From: DATIXJ01 sp963714795
GTDB taxonomy: Bacteria > Bacteroidota > Ignavibacteria > UBA10030 > SZUA-254
Direction: 5' to 3'
Length of the DNA: 64,000 nt
Assembly: GCA_963714795.1 (NCBI GenBank)
Contig: CAVQPS010000006.1
Location: 434,001 to 498,000 of the forward strand
The notes under the pieces are model-generated. The model was not told the origin of the DNA. It searched no databases and saw nothing but the letters and a program-made list of their open reading frames with translations. Made by a program: the position numbers and the translations under genes. This document shows, in pieces, positions 29,826-38,344 of the stretch (the stretch's first letter is position 1; the number at the start of each line of letters is the position of its first letter).

Positions 29826-30005
29826 TTAAAAAAGGGTGTAGATGAATGGGGCAAGGGCTGATCCTTGCGTCAACACGATCACTAATCCGAGAATGATGAG
29901 GACAAGAACGATCGGCCCCAGCCACCATTTCTTCTGTGTTCGCATGAATGCCCACAATTCGGGAAAGATTGCAAGTTTCGATTTCAAATCTTTCAGCCAT
30001 TTCAT
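29826..30005 (-). CDS. DUF5989 family small membrane protein
   Basis: A 59-residue gene. The product starts MKWLKDLKSKLAIF, has a PELWAFMRTQKKWWLGP segment, one hydrophobic helix (about 31-46), and ends TQGSALAPFIYTLF. That end and the KKWWL motif are characteristic of DUF5989 proteins, which in many bacteria sit beside a carbamoyltransferase, exactly as here. A GGAG ribosome site lies 7 nt before the ATG. It is downstream of the carbamoyltransferase gene by 28 bp and in the same direction, and convergent with the amylase gene 14 bp away. The function of the family is not known to me; a membrane partner of the carbamoyltransferase is inferred from linkage. Confidence 0.9.
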   Translation of the reverse strand: MKWLKDLKSKLAIFPELWAFMRTQKKWWLGPIVLVLIILGLVIVLTQGSALAPFIYTLF

Positions 30006-30033
30006 ATTATTACTCCATTCATAAATTCATTTT

Positions 30034-31773
30034 TTAATCCAGTTCGTACACCTTCTGCCATTCGGTGCCTTCTGTCGATGAATTCATTTTTTTCTTATCC
30101 AGAAGATACGAACCCATCACCAGAAAATCCATATCCGTTCTCATGAAACAGGTAAACGCGTCGTGCGGAGAGCAAACGATCGGTTCACCGCGTACATTGA
30201 ACGATGTATTGATGATGACGGGGCAACCGGTTTGCCGGTCAAATTCCGTTATCAGATCGTAATATAATTCATGCTGTTCACGGCTGATTGTTTGAAGCCG
30301 TGCGGAACCGTCGACATGTGTAATTGCCGGAATCGTTCGCTTATCCTCCCGAACCTGTGCCACAAACAGCATATACGGACTCGGGCGGTCGAAGTCAAAA
30401 TATTCTGCGGTTCGTTCTTCCAAAACAGTCGGTGCAAACGGGCGAAAACTTTCACGAAATTTTATTTTCAAATTCACCCGTTTCCAGTTTTCCGGATTTC
30501 GTGCATCGGCAATAATACTCCGGCTGCCTAACGCCCGCGGTCCGTATTCCATTCTCCCCTGGAACCATCCGATCACATTCTGTTCCTTCATGAGATGTGC
30601 CACCGTTTGCAGGAGGTCAGATTTGTTCAATTGTTGGAATGGGATTTCGTGAGAGTGGAGGAATTCAGAAATTTCTTCATCGGAATAGGAAGGTCCGAAA
30701 AATGCATTGGTCATCCGGTAGTTGCGTTTATGTCCCAGCACCGTATTATAAATGTAATATGCTGCACCAACGGCTCCGCCGGCATCGCCTGCCGCCGGTT
30801 GAATGAACATTTCCCGGAATGGTGTTTGCATGAGAACTTTACTGTTGGCGACACAATTCAATGCGACGCCGCCCGCCATGCAAAGATTCGTGAGTCCTGT
30901 TTCTTTATGAACATGTCGTGCGATCTTCAGAACAATTTCATCGGTGACCTTCTGTAAACTTGCCGCCATGTCTTTGTGAAACTGCGTCATTGCAGATTCC
31001 TGTTCACGGCGGGGATGACCGAACAGGTTTTCAAATTTTCTGCCGGTCATTTTCAATGCCCAATCGTAAATAAAATATTTCATATTCAAACGAAAACTTC
31101 CGTCGGGCTTGATGTCGATGAGGTTTTGCACCATCGTATCGTAATATATCGGAGTGCCGTACGGGGCAAGTCCCATCACTTTATACTCGGCGCTGTTCAC
31201 TTTGAATCCGAGGTAATACGTTAAGGCAGAATAGAATAATCCCAATGAATGCGGGAAGTGAATCGTCTTCAGTAAATCGATCGATGTTCCTTTTCCGATT
31301 CCGAATGTCGTAGTATCCCATTCACCGACACCATCCAGAGTAATGATAGCGGCTTCATCGAACGGAGAAACCAAAAAGGCGCTTGCGGCATGGGACATGT
31401 GATGTTCTGCAAATAAAATCGGTCCGTCGTATCCGAGCTTTTTCCTGATTGTCTGGGGAATCCACATTTTTTCATTCACCCAAACCGGCATTGCTTTGAA
31501 AAACGACGCAAAGCTCCTGGGCCATGTGGCGATATATGTTTGCAGTATCCGGTCGAACTTGATGAGCGGCTTATCATAGAAGCCGATGTAATCGATGTCG
31601 TTAATTGTGATTTTGCCTTCACGAAGGCAATACTCGATTGCATGGGTTGGAAAATCCGAATCATGACGCTTGCGTGTAAACCGCTCTTCATGAGATGCGG
31701 CAATCAGTTTCCCGTCCTGGATGAGCGCCGCCGCCGAATCATGATAATAACACGAAATACCGAGAATGTTCAT
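30034..31773 (-). CDS. Carbamoyltransferase (NodU/CmcH family)
   Basis: 579 residues, the usual length. The N-terminal domain starts MNILGISCYYHDSAAALI with HEERFTRKRHD near 30-40 and EHHMSHAASAF near 120, the metal-binding His cluster of the Kae1-like domain. LDGVGEW and AEYKVMGLAPYG follow. The C-terminal YrdC-like half contains GRMEYGPRALGSRSIIAD (near 408-425) and NTSFNVRGEPIVC. Family members move a carbamoyl group from carbamoyl phosphate, via an adenylate, to sugars or other hydroxyl acceptors. It lies 2 bp downstream of the SxtJ-like gene and upstream of DUF5989, forming a three-gene unit. The acceptor is unknown; with no antibiotic genes nearby, a cell-envelope glycan is a reasonable guess. 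Confidence 0.93.
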   Translation of the reverse strand: MNILGISCYYHDSAAALIQDGKLIAASHEERFTRKRHDSDFPTHAIEYCLREGKITINDIDYIGFYDKPLIKFDRILQTYIATWPRSFASFFKAMPVWVNEKMWIPQTIRKKLGYDGPILFAEHHMSHAASAFLVSPFDEAAIITLDGVGEWDTTTFGIGKGTSIDLLKTIHFPHSLGLFYSALTYYLGFKVNSAEYKVMGLAPYGTPIYYDTMVQNLIDIKPDGSFRLNMKYFIYDWALKMTGRKFENLFGHPRREQESAMTQFHKDMAASLQKVTDEIVLKIARHVHKETGLTNLCMAGGVALNCVANSKVLMQTPFREMFIQPAAGDAGGAVGAAYYIYNTVLGHKRNYRMTNAFFGPSYSDEEISEFLHSHEIPFQQLNKSDLLQTVAHLMKEQNVIGWFQGRMEYGPRALGSRSIIADARNPENWKRVNLKIKFRESFRPFAPTVLEERTAEYFDFDRPSPYMLFVAQVREDKRTIPAITHVDGSARLQTISREQHELYYDLITEFDRQTGCPVIINTSFNVRGEPIVCSPHDAFTCFMRTDMDFLVMGSYLLDKKKMNSSTEGTEWQKVYELD

Positions 31774-31775
31774 GA

Positions 31776-32024
31776 TCAGAATTGATGTTTTGCTTGTTCT
31801 ACGGTATGCTGAATCTTCGGCTTGTCGATCCAGTAACTGCCGGTTGTTTCATATTTTCGCTGCAGGAGGTCTTTACGGATGATTTTGAGGATAATTGCCG
31901 GAATGGCAATGACAACAAAATAAAATACGGTCAGGAGCAGGCGGGTATTGAACCAACCCAGAGCGTGGGCAAACGCCATCCACCAGCTTTTCAGTTTCCG
32001 GAATGTTGAAACAATGATTGACAA
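31776..32024 (-). CDS. SxtJ-like small membrane protein
   Basis: 82 residues from a TTG start; AGAGGA 6 nt upstream supports that codon, and no upstream in-frame ATG exists. The product has an amphipathic start (STFRKLKSWWMAFAHALG), a membrane helix at about 25-47 (LLLTVFYFVVIAIPAIIL) and a basic KIIRKDLL stretch. This matches the C-terminal part of SxtJ-family proteins, which accompany carbamoyltransferases and DUF5989 proteins. It is shorter than typical SxtJ proteins, as I recall them, and lacks their first helices. It is the first gene of the unit. A palindrome identical to the operator core of the RecA-like operon overlaps its start codon. Confidence 0.7.
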   Translation of the reverse strand: MSIIVSTFRKLKSWWMAFAHALGWFNTRLLLTVFYFVVIAIPAIILKIIRKDLLQRKYETTGSYWIDKPKIQHTVEQAKHQF

Positions 32025-32031
32025 ATTTGTC
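32020..32031. promoter_or_regulatory. 12-bp perfect palindrome GACAAATTTGTC at an operon start
   Basis: The 12-mer is identical to the palindrome at 41517-41528 in the promoter of the RecA-like/PolB operon. Here it covers the TTG start codon of the SxtJ-like gene. The flanking bases differ (TT/CT here, AC/TT there), so only the core is shared. Confidence 0.35.
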
Positions 32032-32066
32032 CTCTGTGAAAATGTATCGATATGTAATGCGTATTT

Positions 32067-32094
32067 AATATACTAAACAGAGGAGGTGAATCAA
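32067..32094 (-). promoter_or_regulatory. Candidate promoter of the SxtJ-like / carbamoyltransferase operon
   Basis: Read leftward: TTGATT (32089-32094), 16-bp spacer, TATATT (32067-32072), about 43 bp before the TTG start. A CCTCTGT/ACAGAGG inverted repeat (32031-32037, 32077-32083) brackets the -10 and the initial leader. Confidence 0.35.
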
Positions 32095-32203
32095 AATTAG
32101 GGTTGTCTTCATGTTGCTTTTCTGAAAGATTTCAGCTACTTTGTGGAATTCGAAGTTACAATTTTCAATTTCCGAATAGAAATAATTACAATGTCCTTTT
32201 CCA

Positions 32204-34138
32204 ATGAAAGACAAATCATTTTTAGAAGAATCACTTACAATATTACGCAATCGAGTTGCATCGCTTTCTCACATTCGTCAAGAGTATAGGGTTCCGTCGA
32301 TATGGGTTGACGGTAATGATAAGAAGCTGACTGCGGTGGATGTTAAACCTGCGGAATTTTTTATATCTGCTCTTGAAAAAATTCTTGCAGTTCCCAAAGT
32401 TGCTGCCGAAAAGGGAAAAGGAGGGTCGTGGACGCGGGACGCAATTATTTTCAACATGTTCCTCCGGACGACATGCGCATTCGATCATAATCATAATAGA
32501 AAACTCGATCTGCCGCTGAACGCTGACGGATGGCGTGAGACGGGAACGTTTCTCAAGGCGATTGCTGTCTTGCCGTACATACATTCGCTTGGTGTGAATA
32601 CCGTTCATCTGCTTCCAATCACGTCGATCGGGTCGGACGGAAATAAAGGAACACTCGGCTCTCCGTATGCAATTAAAAATCCTTACCATATCGATGAGAA
32701 TTTAAGCGAGCCCAATTGTGGTTTCGGCGTAGAAGACGAATTTAAACTGTTCGTCGAAGCTGCGCACCATCTCGGTATGCGCGTGGTGGTTGAATTTGTT
32801 TTCCGGACTTCTTCCAAAGACGGCGACTGGGTGAAGGAACATCCCGATTGGTACTATTGGATTAAAGAATCGGTTGCCGACCGTCTGCCGGGATCGCACG
32901 ACGAGTCACAATATGGTAATCCCATTTTTACGGCGGAAGAATTGAAAAGTATTCTTGCCGACGTTGAGAACAAGCAATTGCATAATTTGACGCCGCCGCA
33001 CGAATCATATCGATCGATGTTCACACTGCCGCCGCCGAAAGAATCCGTGCATCCGGAAAATGGAAAATATATCGGAACGACATCGAACGGAACACGAACC
33101 CGGATTCCCGGCGCTTTTGCCGACTGGCCTCCCGATGATACACAGCCGCCGTGGAAGGATGTCACGTATTTAAAAATGTACGATCATGCCGATTTCAATT
33201 ACATCGCATACAACACGATCCGGATGTATGACGAACGGCTGGCAACGAAAAAAAATATCAATCAATCGCTCTGGGAAACGATATCTGAAATCGTTCCGCA
33301 TTATCAAAAACAATTCGGCATCGACGGTGTGATGATCGATATGGGACATGCACTTCCGATGGAATTGAAACAGGAAATGATCGGCCGCGCCCGCACCATC
33401 GATCCTGATTTTGCATTTTGGGATGAAAATTTTTCTATCACCGAAAAAAGCGTTCAGGAAGGGTACAATGCAGTCTTCGGTTATCAATGGAGCGATCAGC
33501 ATAAAATCGAAAAATTCAAAGCCATGCTGAGGAAATTTTCCGAAGACGGTTTTGCTCTCCCGTTCTTTGCCACGCCTGAAAGCCATAACACGCCCCGTGC
33601 AGCAGCCCGGCAGGGCGGCATGCTGTATTCCCGTTATGCATGGGCGATCAGCAATTTTATTCCGGCAACGCCGTTTTTGCATTCAGGATTTGAACTCGGT
33701 GAAACCTATCCGATCAATACCGGTCTCGATTTTACCAGGGAAGATTTGGCACGGTTTCCATCCGAGAAACTTCCGTTGTTCAGCGAATATGCGTACGACT
33801 GGTTGAACTCAAAGAATATGATTTCATGGGTCCGGCATGTTTCTTCCATTCGGAAAAAATATCACGATCTGATTACCAATCCTGACCCGGTTTCGTTTCA
33901 ATGGATTGAAACAAACCAAAAGAATACATTTGCATTCAAGCGCAAGAACAACCGTTCCAAACAGCAGTTGATTCTTGTTGCCAATGGAGAAATGGAAAGT
34001 CCTGTAGACATATCAATTCCTTTAGAATCACAAAACTCAACGGTTAAAGATTTATTGGGTGGAAAACAATTTCCGGTTTCTCACGGAACGTTGACCATTT
34101 CTTTACAAGCAGGACAGGTTGCCGTATTTGAATTATGA
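32204..34138 (+). CDS. GH13 maltosyltransferase-like protein with altered catalytic residues
   Basis: 644 residues without a signal peptide, so cytoplasmic. The layout follows the Thermotoga maritima maltosyltransferase type of GH13, as I remember it: WRETGTFLKAIAVLPYI, SLGVNTVHLLPIT, GSPYAIKNPYHID, REHPDWYYWIK-like EHPDWYYWIK, IVPHYQKQFGIDG, MIDMGHALP and ATPESHNTPRAA. In that family region II is G-x-R-x-D; here it is GVMIDMGHA, with Met in place of Arg. Region IV, normally ending His-Asp or an equivalent Asp, reads ESHNTP, with Asn. The acid/base Glu is likely in WDENF. The nucleophile Asp is kept. It overlaps malE by 4 bases (ATGA), so it is coupled to the Mal transporter. Malto-oligosaccharide transfer is the expected role; activity may be reduced or changed. 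Confidence 0.82.
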   Translation: MKDKSFLEESLTILRNRVASLSHIRQEYRVPSIWVDGNDKKLTAVDVKPAEFFISALEKILAVPKVAAEKGKGGSWTRDAIIFNMFLRTTCAFDHNHNRKLDLPLNADGWRETGTFLKAIAVLPYIHSLGVNTVHLLPITSIGSDGNKGTLGSPYAIKNPYHIDENLSEPNCGFGVEDEFKLFVEAAHHLGMRVVVEFVFRTSSKDGDWVKEHPDWYYWIKESVADRLPGSHDESQYGNPIFTAEELKSILADVENKQLHNLTPPHESYRSMFTLPPPKESVHPENGKYIGTTSNGTRTRIPGAFADWPPDDTQPPWKDVTYLKMYDHADFNYIAYNTIRMYDERLATKKNINQSLWETISEIVPHYQKQFGIDGVMIDMGHALPMELKQEMIGRARTIDPDFAFWDENFSITEKSVQEGYNAVFGYQWSDQHKIEKFKAMLRKFSEDGFALPFFATPESHNTPRAAARQGGMLYSRYAWAISNFIPATPFLHSGFELGETYPINTGLDFTREDLARFPSEKLPLFSEYAYDWLNSKNMISWVRHVSSIRKKYHDLITNPDPVSFQWIETNQKNTFAFKRKNNRSKQQLILVANGEMESPVDISIPLESQNSTVKDLLGGKQFPVSHGTLTISLQAGQVAVFEL

Positions 34139-35355
34139 AATTTGAACGATATATATTTATCGTACTGGTTGCAGTATTTGCTTCGTGTGCCGTAAAGGTC
34201 GACCCGAAACGAATCGTCATCTGGCATCAAATGCGCGTGGATGAGCGGGTCATTCTCGAAGAGCAGATGAAAAAGTATATGGAGATCCATCCTGATATCC
34301 GTCTCGAGGCAATTTACAAAGAAACGGAAGAGTTACGATCGGGATTTATCATTGCGGCAATTGCCGGCCAGGGTCCGGACCTTGTGTATGGACCGTCGGA
34401 CCAGATCGGTCCGTTTCAGGTGATGAACATTATTCAACCGATGGAAACCTTATTTGATACAGCATGGCTGAATTCTTTCACGCCGAAAGCGCTGACATGG
34501 TACAAAGGACATCTTTTGCAGGTTGCCGATAAACTCGGCAATCATCTTACGCTGGTGTACAACAAACAATTTGTCAAAACTCCGCCGCAAACAGACGAAG
34601 AACTTATCGCGTTAGCCGAGAGCCTGACCGTTTATAAAAACGGAAATCCCGAGCGTTACGGTTTGGTGTGGAATTATACCGAACCGTTTTTCTTTATTCC
34701 GTTTATGAGCGGATTCGGCGGATGGGTGATGGATGATAACGGCAATCCGACACTGGACAACCAGGGCATGATTGACGGGTTGAAATTTATACGCGATTTG
34801 AGGGACAAGTATAAAGTGATTCCGAAAGAAGCGGATTATAATATTGCCGACGCTTTATTCAAAGACGGAAAAGCTGCCATGATCATCAACGGGGACTGGT
34901 CGTGGTCGGGGTATCGTAAAGCGGGAATCGATATCGGTGTTGCACCTCTGCCGAAGATTGTGAAAACCGGGCTCTGGTGTGCGCCGATGATTTCGCCGAA
35001 AGGATTTTCCATCAACAAAAATGTTACGAATGAAAAAATGCCGCTCATCGTCGATGTCCTCAAGTTCCTTTTATCTCCGGAGAACGAGCTTGAGACGGCA
35101 AAAGTATTGAATACGATGCCGACGCGGATCTCGTTGTATTCCGATCCGTTCATCATGAATGATGATATATTGAAAAATTCCCGGTTGCAGATCGAACGCG
35201 GTCGCCCCATGCCGGTGGTTCCCGAACTTCGTGCCATTTGGGATGCCATGCGTCCGAATTATCAGGCAGTGCTTGGAGGAATCAAAACGCCGGAACAAGC
35301 CGCGAAGGATATGGAGTCTCTCGCGAAGCAGAAAATTCTGGAAATGAATGAATAA
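34135..35355 (+). CDS. malE: Maltose/maltodextrin-type ABC transporter substrate-binding lipoprotein
   Basis: 406 residues. The lipoprotein signal ends VFASC with Cys18 as the lipidated residue. The mature part has the family 1 solute-binding start (IVIWHQMRVDERVILEEQ) and WYKGHLLQVADKLG, GLVWNYTEPFFFIPFMSGFGG and MIINGDWSW motifs typical of MalE-like proteins. It captures sugar outside the inner membrane and delivers it to the permeases. The start ATG overlaps the stop of the GH13 gene upstream; the stop overlaps the permease start by 8 bases. Substrate assignment to malto-oligosaccharides rests on the gene context. Confidence 0.9.
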   Translation: MKFERYIFIVLVAVFASCAVKVDPKRIVIWHQMRVDERVILEEQMKKYMEIHPDIRLEAIYKETEELRSGFIIAAIAGQGPDLVYGPSDQIGPFQVMNIIQPMETLFDTAWLNSFTPKALTWYKGHLLQVADKLGNHLTLVYNKQFVKTPPQTDEELIALAESLTVYKNGNPERYGLVWNYTEPFFFIPFMSGFGGWVMDDNGNPTLDNQGMIDGLKFIRDLRDKYKVIPKEADYNIADALFKDGKAAMIINGDWSWSGYRKAGIDIGVAPLPKIVKTGLWCAPMISPKGFSINKNVTNEKMPLIVDVLKFLLSPENELETAKVLNTMPTRISLYSDPFIMNDDILKNSRLQIERGRPMPVVPELRAIWDAMRPNYQAVLGGIKTPEQAAKDMESLAKQKILEMNE

Positions 35356-36241
35356 ACTTCATCACAAAATATTTATCACCATTTTCGTTTTACCGGCATT
35401 TCTGATTTTGATCGGGGTTGTGTTCTACCCGTTCATTTATAATGTCGTGATATCATTTTCCAATATGAACCTGCGCCACATTACCGACTGGCATCTTGTC
35501 GGACCGAATCAGTATGTAAAGGTTTTCACGGAACCGACACAACCGAATTTTTATGTGATATTTTTAAAGACCATTATTTGGACGGTGGCGAATGTTTTCT
35601 TTCACGTCGTGCTCGGAGTATTTCTTGCCCTGTTGTTGAATCAAAAAATCAAGGGACGTTCGGTGTACCGGACACTGTTGATCCTTCCCTGGGCAATTCC
35701 CCAATATATCGTTGCATTGACATGGCGGGGAATGTTTAATTACGAGTACGGCTCAATCAATCTTGTGCTGACCCGCTATCTTCATCTTCCGGCTGTCGAA
35801 TGGCTAAAAAATCCGACCGAAGCATTTCTTGCATGTATTCTGACGAATGTCTGGCTCGGCTTTCCATTCATGATGGTGGTGGCACTCGGGGCGCTGCAAA
35901 GTATTCCGCACGAATTATACGAAGCAGCGGATATCGACGGTGCATCGTGGTTTCATAAACTCAAGAATATCACCATTCCGCTCATTCGCCCGGTTATGAT
36001 TCCGGCAATTACGCTCGGTATCGTCTGGACATTCAATAATTTGAATATCATCTGGCTTGTGAGCAATGGCGGTGAGCCGTCGGATAATACTCATATTCTC
36101 GTTTCGTTTGTGTACAAAGCTGCGTTTAATTTATACCGGTACGGATATGCCGCGGCGTTATCCATGATTATTTTCATCATCCTGTTGCTCTTCAGCCTGG
36201 GATTTATGAGAAAGACAAAAGCCACTGAAGGGGCATATTGA
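35348..36241 (+). CDS. malF: Sugar ABC transporter permease, MalF type
   Basis: 297 residues with six predicted membrane segments beginning at about residue 8 (IFITIFVLPAFLILIGVV). The cytoplasmic EAA loop is ELYEAADIDGASWFHKLKNI near 195-215, followed by PLIRP. It lacks the long periplasmic P2 loop of E. coli MalF, like most Gram-positive and thermophile relatives. It forms the inner-membrane channel with the MalG-type permease encoded 25 bp downstream, presumably driven by the MalK encoded at 7816-8916. Confidence 0.92.
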   Translation: MNKLHHKIFITIFVLPAFLILIGVVFYPFIYNVVISFSNMNLRHITDWHLVGPNQYVKVFTEPTQPNFYVIFLKTIIWTVANVFFHVVLGVFLALLLNQKIKGRSVYRTLLILPWAIPQYIVALTWRGMFNYEYGSINLVLTRYLHLPAVEWLKNPTEAFLACILTNVWLGFPFMMVVALGALQSIPHELYEAADIDGASWFHKLKNITIPLIRPVMIPAITLGIVWTFNNLNIIWLVSNGGEPSDNTHILVSFVYKAAFNLYRYGYAAALSMIIFIILLLFSLGFMRKTKATEGAY

Positions 36242-36266
36242 AAAATTTATTGAATCGCATCGACCG

Positions 36267-37106
36267 ATGAAACCGCACATCAAAAAAAATATTCTCCGGA
36301 TTATTACGCATTTCGTCCTGATCGTTTTTGCACTGATAGCGGTTTATCCCGTGTTGCAGGTTGTAACGATTTCACTCCGGCCTGCGGACAAATTGCTTTC
36401 AACATCACTCGAAATTATTCCGGAACACGCGACATTAAAATCGTACGTTAAACTGTTTACCGAACAGCCGTTCTTGCTCTGGGTGCGAAACAGCGCAATG
36501 GTGTCACTGACTGTAACGTTCACCGGGGTTGTCCTCGCAGCGATGTCCGGTTATGCATTTTCACGATTTAATTTCTTCGCAAAAAAAATTGGCTTGTTGA
36601 GCTTGCTGCTGACACAAATGTTTCCCGCGACGATGCTGTTATTGCCCCTGTACATCATGCTGATTCATTTCGGACTTATCAATACTTTTTCAGGAATTAT
36701 ATTTACCTACACGGCGACCGCTTTACCGTTTTGTATCTGGACGATGAAGGGATATTACGATACTATTCCGCTCAGTCTTGAAGAGGCAGCTCGTATCGAT
36801 GGGTGCAACCAGTTTCAGGCATTCTATAAAGTTATCCTGCCGCTTGCCGCTCCGGCGCTGGTGATTACGGGACTGTTTTCATTTATGACGGCATGGGCGG
36901 AATATATTGTCGCGGCTCAGATTTTACAGGATACAGAACTGTGGACCCTTCCGCTCGGATTGAAATCGTTTGAGGCAAATATGTCGACGGAATGGGGATT
37001 GTACGGTGCCGCGTCGTTGTTGGTGATGATTCCCGTTGTTGCTCTCTTCTTATTACTTTCCCGATGGCTGGTTTCGGGACTCACATTGGGAAGTGTGAAA
37101 GGATGA
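36267..37106 (+). CDS. malG: Sugar ABC transporter permease, MalG type
   Basis: 279 residues with about six membrane segments. The EAA loop is SLEEAARIDGCNQFQAFYKV near 168-187, followed by ILPLAAPAL. The C-terminus ends SGLTLGSVKG, a typical MalG tail. It completes the GH13-malE-malF-malG operon. The stop is 4 bp from the stop of the convergent esterase gene; no terminator is evident between them. Confidence 0.93.
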   Translation: MKPHIKKNILRIITHFVLIVFALIAVYPVLQVVTISLRPADKLLSTSLEIIPEHATLKSYVKLFTEQPFLLWVRNSAMVSLTVTFTGVVLAAMSGYAFSRFNFFAKKIGLLSLLLTQMFPATMLLLPLYIMLIHFGLINTFSGIIFTYTATALPFCIWTMKGYYDTIPLSLEEAARIDGCNQFQAFYKVILPLAAPALVITGLFSFMTAWAEYIVAAQILQDTELWTLPLGLKSFEANMSTEWGLYGAASLLVMIPVVALFLLLSRWLVSGLTLGSVKG

Positions 37107-37110
37107 ATTG

Positions 37111-38286
37111 TTAACGCGGAGGGAAGATGTCTTCCAGTATTGACGGAAGATGTGTTCGCCAGTTAGTCCAGTTGTGACCTTCAGGAAACGTTTCGTACCG
37201 TACTGTTGCGCCTTTCTCCGAAATGATCGTACTCACCTGCTGTGCTTCAACTTCCGTATCGCCGATCGTTCCTGTTTGAATAAAGATATGTGAACGGATC
37301 TGATTGAGCTTTTTGGCAAGCTTGATGACAGCACTCTTCGCCTGCGTGTAGGAAGGAGATTGTGCCGCACTATTATTGATGAAATCGGGACGGGAGAGTA
37401 CAGCAAAGGTTGAAATCAATCCCCCCATCGATGCACCGAGAATTGCCCGATTGTTCGGTGAAGATAATACCGGATAATGTTGTTCGATATACGGTGTAAC
37501 TTCAAATTGCAAAAAATCGAGAAATGCATCGTCGGCTGAATATTCTGTCATGCGCATATTGGTCGAAGGTTTCTTCATGTCTTTTCTCGGGTCGACAAAT
37601 ACTCCGCACACCGGGCGAATCCGGTGAGTGGCGATCAGGTAATCCAAAATAAAATGCATTTTTCCCAACGAAAGATATTCCCCGCCATCCGTCACATAGA
37701 TGACCGGAAGACTATCGGTCATTGATCGTTTTGGAGGCAGATAAACGAGTATCGGATGTGAACAATCCAGGTAGCGGCTTGACAGGGAAAATGTATCGAT
37801 CGTGCCATGAGGGATATTCGATCGAATTATATTCGAATCAATCTGGCGGTACTGGGGCATCCAGAGATCGGAGTTGAACCCGAATCCGCCTTCTGCTTGT
37901 CGTTGATTTAACGGATCGACAATCCAGGAGCTGTCAACCCATAATTTGTACTCGATTCTGCCGTCAACGGGTGCGCTGTCACTGCGATAAAAGAAATCGG
38001 TTCCCTGAATGCGTTCCATCGGAGCATTGGACGGATCCCATTGACTCAGTTCTCCCGGCACTGCGACATGCTTTGCCTTTCCGCGATAAATAAAATGGAT
38101 GCGATTATGTTCGACAAGAGGAAAATTGTGACCGGATAGATATTGATCAATCAACTGATTTTTTGTTCGGGAACCTGAAATTGATTTCAGGCTTTCCACA
38201 AACTTCTCGAACGATTGATCGCTGCCCATATTGGATAACAATAAGAGGATTCCGAAACAGCAAGACGCCAGGTTTTGAATAAACAT
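37111..38286 (-). CDS. Exported esterase (enterochelin esterase/esterase D-like) with E-set domain
   Basis: 391 residues. A hydrophobic signal-like start (SCCFGILLLLSNMG) is followed by a CBM48/E-set-like domain at about 60-150 (AVPGELSQWDPS, FFYRSD, YKLWVDSSWIVDP), the same arrangement as in Fes-type and acetyl-xylan-type esterases. The alpha/beta-hydrolase part has PVIYVTDGGEYLSLG, GVFVDPRKDM and the nucleophile elbow GASMGG near 282-287. The catalytic His is likely in FPEGHNWTNWR near 372. The combination fits hydrolysis of a carbohydrate ester or a ferric-siderophore ester. It is downstream of the PolB-like gene by 58 bp in the same direction and may be read through from that operon, but the content does not suggest a functional link. 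Confidence 0.82.
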   Translation of the reverse strand: MFIQNLASCCFGILLLLSNMGSDQSFEKFVESLKSISGSRTKNQLIDQYLSGHNFPLVEHNRIHFIYRGKAKHVAVPGELSQWDPSNAPMERIQGTDFFYRSDSAPVDGRIEYKLWVDSSWIVDPLNQRQAEGGFGFNSDLWMPQYRQIDSNIIRSNIPHGTIDTFSLSSRYLDCSHPILVYLPPKRSMTDSLPVIYVTDGGEYLSLGKMHFILDYLIATHRIRPVCGVFVDPRKDMKKPSTNMRMTEYSADDAFLDFLQFEVTPYIEQHYPVLSSPNNRAILGASMGGLISTFAVLSRPDFINNSAAQSPSYTQAKSAVIKLAKKLNQIRSHIFIQTGTIGDTEVEAQQVSTIISEKGATVRYETFPEGHNWTNWRTHLPSILEDIFPPR

Positions 38287-38344
38287 CTATTGTGTTTTAA
38301 ATAATTCAAGAAATCTGTTGTATGATAAGAAGTTTACATCAATA

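Noticed and set aside
32080..32091. AGGAGGTGA, an almost perfect 16S anti-SD complement, apparently a strong ribosome site
   Set aside because: No start codon at useful spacing opens a frame longer than a few codons on the plus strand; the segment lies inside the spacer of a leftward promoter candidate, so the match is probably coincidental.
32103..32207. A short plus-strand frame from TTG 32103 to a stop overlapping the GH13 start, a possible leader peptide
   Set aside because: Spacing to the ribosome-like site is 16 nt, the composition is not protein-like, and there is no attenuator hairpin.
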